In this document: positions 7,833 through 9,449 of the stretch, in pieces
Position numbering within the stretch: the stretch's first letter is position 1
How the letters are laid out: the number at the start of each line of letters is the position of its first letter
Source of the DNA: Pseudomonadota bacterium
GTDB taxonomy: Bacteria > Pseudomonadota > Gammaproteobacteria > Burkholderiales > Burkholderiaceae_C
Direction: 5' to 3'
NCBI GenBank assembly: GCA_023418355.1
Contig: JAEZZU010000027.1
Span: forward strand, 1-9,449
Length of the DNA: 9,449 bases
Position numbers and translations under genes: made by a program
Notes under the pieces: generated by a model
Told to the model about the DNA's origin: nothing
What the model saw: only the letters and a program-made list of their open reading frames with translations
Databases searched by the model: none

Positions 7833-7851
7833 GGGCAGGCAATGCCTGCCC
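7833..7851. repeat. GC-rich hairpin inside the cassette
   Basis: GGGCAGGC (7833-7840) and GCCTGCCC (7844-7851) form a perfect 8-bp stem with a 3-nt loop. Short outer arms CTCA (7827-7830) and TGAG (7855-7858) could extend it. No T-run follows on either strand, so a standard intrinsic terminator is unlikely, although it lies between two convergent genes and could impede polymerase. Its GC richness stands out against the AT-rich flanks and suggests it arrived with the cassette. Confidence 0.5.
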
Positions 7852-7994
7852 GCTTGAGCCACCATACCCGCAATTGGCTTCACATTGACCATGTGGCTTT
7901 GAATCCAAAAAGGATCAACTATCACCAATAAAAAATACTCATGCTGCATAAATGATGCAATAACTATCTTTACATGCTTCGGGATTTAAATCTG

Positions 7995-8780
7995 TTATTT
8001 GGAAAAAATTAAATATCTAATTGGATATTTAATTTTTTCAATAAATATTGCTGTTAAATAATAAATTACACTTATACTTTTTTCTTTTAAAAGTAATTTA
8101 AGGGCTTTTTTGTATTCTTTGTGCATTTTTGGTATGTTGCCTGATAATCCAGATTCGCCAATTGGGGTTTTAAAACCATTTGCAAGATTAGTGCATATGT
8201 ACGCATATGTGCCATTGGAGTAATTTTCTATCCAACATTTATAATCTTCAGAGCATTGAAGTCTTGTATCAAATGGTAGAAAATATTTGGCCTTTACCAT
8301 GACAGTTGGTGTGTTGAATAAACTGCCTTTTATGAAAAGTATTTTTTTTATTTTTTTTGTTTTTGGTTTATTAAAGTGGCTGTCATAATTTTGTGAATTT
8401 GATAAATATCCATGCGCACTTAAGAAAATGTCATTTTTTTGCATGTATTCGTATTGTATTTTTATTTTTTCTTTATGCCATGTGTCATCTGAGTCTAGAA
8501 AAGCTATATATTTTGATGTCGAATATGATATGGCTAAATTTCTAGCGGAGGCAGCACCTTTGTTTTCTTGTTGAATTAATTTTATTCGATTGCAATTGTA
8601 TTTTTTTAAAAAATCAGGTAGCCATAATTTATTGGTACTTCCATCGTCCACTATAATGACCTCTCTAACTGGTAAAGACTGGTTTATTACTGAGTCAAGA
8701 CATCGCTTAATGGTATTTTCTGAATTAAAGTATGGAATTATTACGCTTACGTCTGCGTAATTTAAAGTATTTTTTTTCAT
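7995..8780 (-). CDS. Glycosyltransferase family 2, convergent with the operon
   Basis: A 261-residue GT-A fold glycosyltransferase. VSVIIPYFNSENTIKRCLDSV at the N-terminus leads into VDDGS (D45, D46), then ENKGAASARN at 72-81, the metal-binding LDSDD with D96, D98 and D99, and SEDY with E178-D179 at the catalytic-base position. All are standard GT2 landmarks, so the enzyme looks intact. The C-terminus is lysine-rich with an amphipathic or weakly hydrophobic YYLTAIFIEKI region that may contact the membrane. The ATG at 8780 lies just inside an A8 run (plus-strand T8 at 8770-8777) and lacks a clear ribosome site. Two further A8 runs fall in the KTKKIKK coding region (8342-8349 and 8351-8358 on the plus strand). 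The last codons lie within a 16-bp palindrome. It is separated from the operon by the inverted-repeat cassette and points the other way, so it must be expressed from its own promoter. Very AT-rich, like wzx and wzy. Sugar specificity unknown. Confidence 0.87.
   Translation of the reverse strand: MKKNTLNYADVSVIIPYFNSENTIKRCLDSVINQSLPVREVIIVDDGSTNKLWLPDFLKKYNCNRIKLIQQENKGAASARNLAISYSTSKYIAFLDSDDTWHKEKIKIQYEYMQKNDIFLSAHGYLSNSQNYDSHFNKPKTKKIKKILFIKGSLFNTPTVMVKAKYFLPFDTRLQCSEDYKCWIENYSNGTYAYICTNLANGFKTPIGESGLSGNIPKMHKEYKKALKLLLKEKSISVIYYLTAIFIEKIKYPIRYLIFSK
8002..8039. terminator. Perfect 16-bp AT-rich palindrome, possible bidirectional terminator
   Basis: GAAAAAATTAAATATC (8002-8017) is perfectly complementary to 8024-8039, with a 6-nt loop that can close by one more pair. 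The A6-stem-T6 layout reads the same on both strands and could terminate transcription from both convergent sides, although the stem has almost no GC. It is embedded in the last coding codons of the minus-strand glycosyltransferase (encoding roughly EKIKYPIRYLIFS). Terminator function is inference. Confidence 0.4.
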
Positions 8781-8798
8781 GTGTTTAATTCAAGTGGT

Positions 8799-8826
8799 AT
8801 TAAGGGTAAAGATCAAAGAGTGTCAA
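8799..8826 (-). promoter_or_regulatory. Candidate sigma-70 promoter for the minus-strand glycosyltransferase
   Basis: On the minus strand a perfect -35 TTGACA (plus 8821-8826) is followed after 16 nt by CTTAAT (plus 8799-8804), which matches the -10 consensus at four of six positions but lacks the key second-position A. Transcription would begin near 8792, leaving only about 12 nt of leader before the ATG at 8780. The -35 lies 14 bp from the IS-type repeat at 8841. Weak evidence, position-supported. Confidence 0.3.
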
Positions 8827-8840
8827 TCTAGAGCATAGTC

Positions 8841-8858
8841 GGCTCTGTTGCATAAATC
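8841..8858 (+). repeat. IS903-like terminal inverted repeat (solo end)
   Basis: GGCTCTGTTGCATAAATC matches the 18-bp terminal repeat of IS903 (IS5 family) at 16 of 18 positions, as I remember that sequence. It also resembles the shorter IS6/IS26-type end. Its orientation places the body of the element to the right. The right-hand neighbour, however, becomes IS3-type orfB within a few tens of bases, so no IS903-type transposase is present and only an end remains. It marks the boundary between polysaccharide DNA and mobile DNA. Confidence 0.55.
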
Positions 8859-8872
8859 CAGTTTGGGTCGAG

Positions 8873-9010
8873 CGAGCGTTGCTACGCCAACGCTGCAAAG
8901 TGCGCACATCAATTCCTGCGACTTCACATGCAGCTCGCAACCTGGCACACCTCACGGTGTGCCTGATCAATGTCCCGGACCAGTTTCTGGCGGGGATCCA
9001 AGGGAATCAT
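8873..9010 (-). pseudogene. IS3-type transposase orfB remnant, frameshifted and truncated
   Basis: On the minus strand an ATG at 9010-9008 overlaps the orfA stop as ATGA and opens MIPLDPRQKLVRDIDQAHRE. This resembles the start of orfB proteins in an IS3-family group common in Burkholderiales (a pattern like M-I-x-P-x-x-R-x-x-L-V-x-x-I-D-x-A). After codon 20 (GAG, 8953-8951) this frame soon stops, but similarity continues one frame over as ARLRAACEVAGIDVRTLQRW from 8946. Removing one base near 8949 would restore a continuous reading with the expected glycine (REGARL). Similarity ends around 8873, where the IS903-like end takes over, so only about 45 of roughly 300 codons remain and the DDE catalytic domain is gone. 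It is non-functional. The left limit is approximate. Confidence 0.65.
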
Positions 9011-9449
9011 TCTTCCCCGTCCTCTCGCATCATCGCCTCGAGTTTTTTTGACAGCACCAGCAGCGCTGCCGTCTCCGCCAAGGCTTTCTCTTTACGCCGC
9101 AATTCACGCTCCAGCGCCTGTATGCGTTTGCGATCTTGCTTGCGTGTGCTGGCACTGCTATCAGCGGCCTGAGCGCCCAAGCCTTGCTCTGCACTGAGCC
9201 GCCACTGCTCCAGCTCCTGCGGATAAATCCCATGGCTGCGACACCATTCGTTTTTGCTGTGCTCGTCCATGGCAGCTGTGGTCAGCAGCGCATTAAAGCG
9301 GGCAGCCGGTGTCCATTGCATCACTTGCGCCGGCTTGGCCAAGGCATCACTGAGCCAACGCTCCAACGTGGATTCACTCACCCCAGTTTGCAGCGAGACC
9401 TGCTGCAAACTGGCGCTTTCCGGCGGTAGCAACTTCGCCACCACGCTAT
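9007..9449 (-). CDS. IS3-family transposase orfA, 5' end outside the window
   Basis: DNA-binding subunit (orfA product) of an IS3-type transposase. The frame is open to the right edge: the codon before the two GTGs at 9444-9439 is AGC and the residues VVAKLLPP look like an internal part of the family's usual opening, so the true start lies beyond 9449 and neither GTG is the start. About 147 codons are visible. A helix-turn-helix region is seen in SLQQVSLQTGVSESTLERW, a second helix-turn-helix-like region in WTPAARFNALL to QELEQW, and a C-terminal coiled coil rich in Lys, Arg, Glu and Leu (KRIQALERELRRKEKALAE) that would mediate multimer formation. The stop at 9007 overlaps the orfB start. Alone, without the orfB catalytic domain, it cannot transpose but might still bind ends of related elements. 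Family-level call; the exact IS is not identified. Confidence 0.75.
   Translation of the reverse strand, partial: SVVAKLLPPESASLQQVSLQTGVSESTLERWLSDALAKPAQVMQWTPAARFNALLTTAAMDEHSKNEWCRSHGIYPQELEQWRLSAEQGLGAQAADSSASTRKQDRKRIQALERELRRKEKALAETAALLVLSKKLEAMMREDGEE

Larger units (their letters stand above)
7770..7976. repeat. 207-bp inverted-repeat cassette, MITE-like or solo transposon ends
   Basis: The intergenic stretch between the convergent glycosyltransferase genes contains two 35-bp arms in inverted orientation, 7770-7804 and 7942-7976. They match at 30 of 35 positions by my hand alignment, with the innermost 14 bp (TCATTTATGCAGCA and its complement) perfect. Outside the arms similarity stops. 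The core of 137 bp has no open frame. ACATG occurs directly repeated at 7769-7773 and 7972-7976 and might be a 5-bp target duplication, though it overlaps the arms. This is the architecture of a miniature inverted-repeat element or a deleted insertion sequence. I do not recognise the ends and cannot assign a family. Confidence 0.6.
8841..9449 (-). mobile_element. Chimeric insertion-sequence remnant, IS3-type with IS903-like end
   Basis: The whole right end of the window is mobile DNA. It reads, from left, an IS903-like terminal repeat, the first part of an IS3-type orfB broken by a frameshift, and an IS3-type orfA that runs off the right edge, both on the minus strand. The 3' part of orfB, which encodes the DDE integrase core, is missing, so the unit cannot transpose on its own. 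Composition is GC-richer than the glycosyltransferase beside it. The right boundary is outside the window. Confidence 0.65.

Noticed and set aside
7770..7976. Integron attC site or CRISPR repeat
   Set aside because: The arms lack the conserved GTT/AAC core triplets at their ends expected of attC, there is no integrase, and there are no regularly spaced direct repeats.
8848..9429. Plus-strand open frames across the IS remnant
   Set aside because: They are complementary to orfA and the orfB remnant, whose minus-strand translations show family-like sequence; the plus-strand products look like nothing known.
9439..9444. GTG codons as the start of the IS orfA gene
   Set aside because: The frame remains open to the edge and the residues around VVAKLLPP look internal to the family's N-terminus, so the gene is more likely cut by the window.

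Overview
The window most likely comes from a beta-proteobacterium of the order Burkholderiales, probably Comamonadaceae. The C-terminal end of GlyS (NRLGLLATLHAAMNRVADL and nearby residues) and the transposase fragment at the right edge both fit that group. This placement comes from remembered protein patterns, not a search. The window holds part of a Wzx/Wzy-dependent surface polysaccharide (O-antigen or capsule type) locus, followed by mobile-element debris.

Layout. 1-488 is the 3' end of glyS. Only 49 nt later a same-strand run of seven genes begins: wzx flippase (538-1794), gmd (1811-2932), fcl (2936-3898), the Nudix gene gmm (3899-4360), manC (4357-5802), a Wzy-like polymerase (5806-7014) and a family 2 glycosyltransferase (7021-7737). 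Gaps inside the run are 16 nt or less and some genes abut or overlap, so it reads as one operon. 7738-7994 is non-coding and contains a roughly 207-bp cassette bounded by 35-bp imperfect inverted repeats. A second family 2 glycosyltransferase lies on the opposite strand (8780-7995), convergent with the operon. From 8841 to the right edge the DNA is insertion-sequence debris: an IS903-like terminal repeat joined to a broken IS3-type transposase pair (orfB remnant and orfA, minus strand).

How the genes work together. ManC makes GDP-mannose and probably also supplies mannose-6-phosphate through its C-terminal isomerase domain. Gmd and Fcl convert GDP-mannose to GDP-L-fucose. Gmm can hydrolyse GDP-sugar and may balance the pool. 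The two GT2 enzymes would add sugars to a lipid-linked repeat unit, Wzx would flip it, and Wzy would polymerise it. The window has no phosphomannomutase, initiating sugar-phosphate transferase, chain-length regulator or ligase, so the pathway must be completed elsewhere.

Composition is mosaic. wzx, wzy and both glycosyltransferases are strongly AT-rich, while gmd through the first half of manC resembles glyS. This is the usual sign of a polysaccharide locus assembled by transfer. I did not find a clearly new biological system. The least explained pieces are the inverted-repeat cassette at 7770-7976, the chimeric IS end at 8841-9010, and a long perfect palindrome inside the end of the minus-strand glycosyltransferase.
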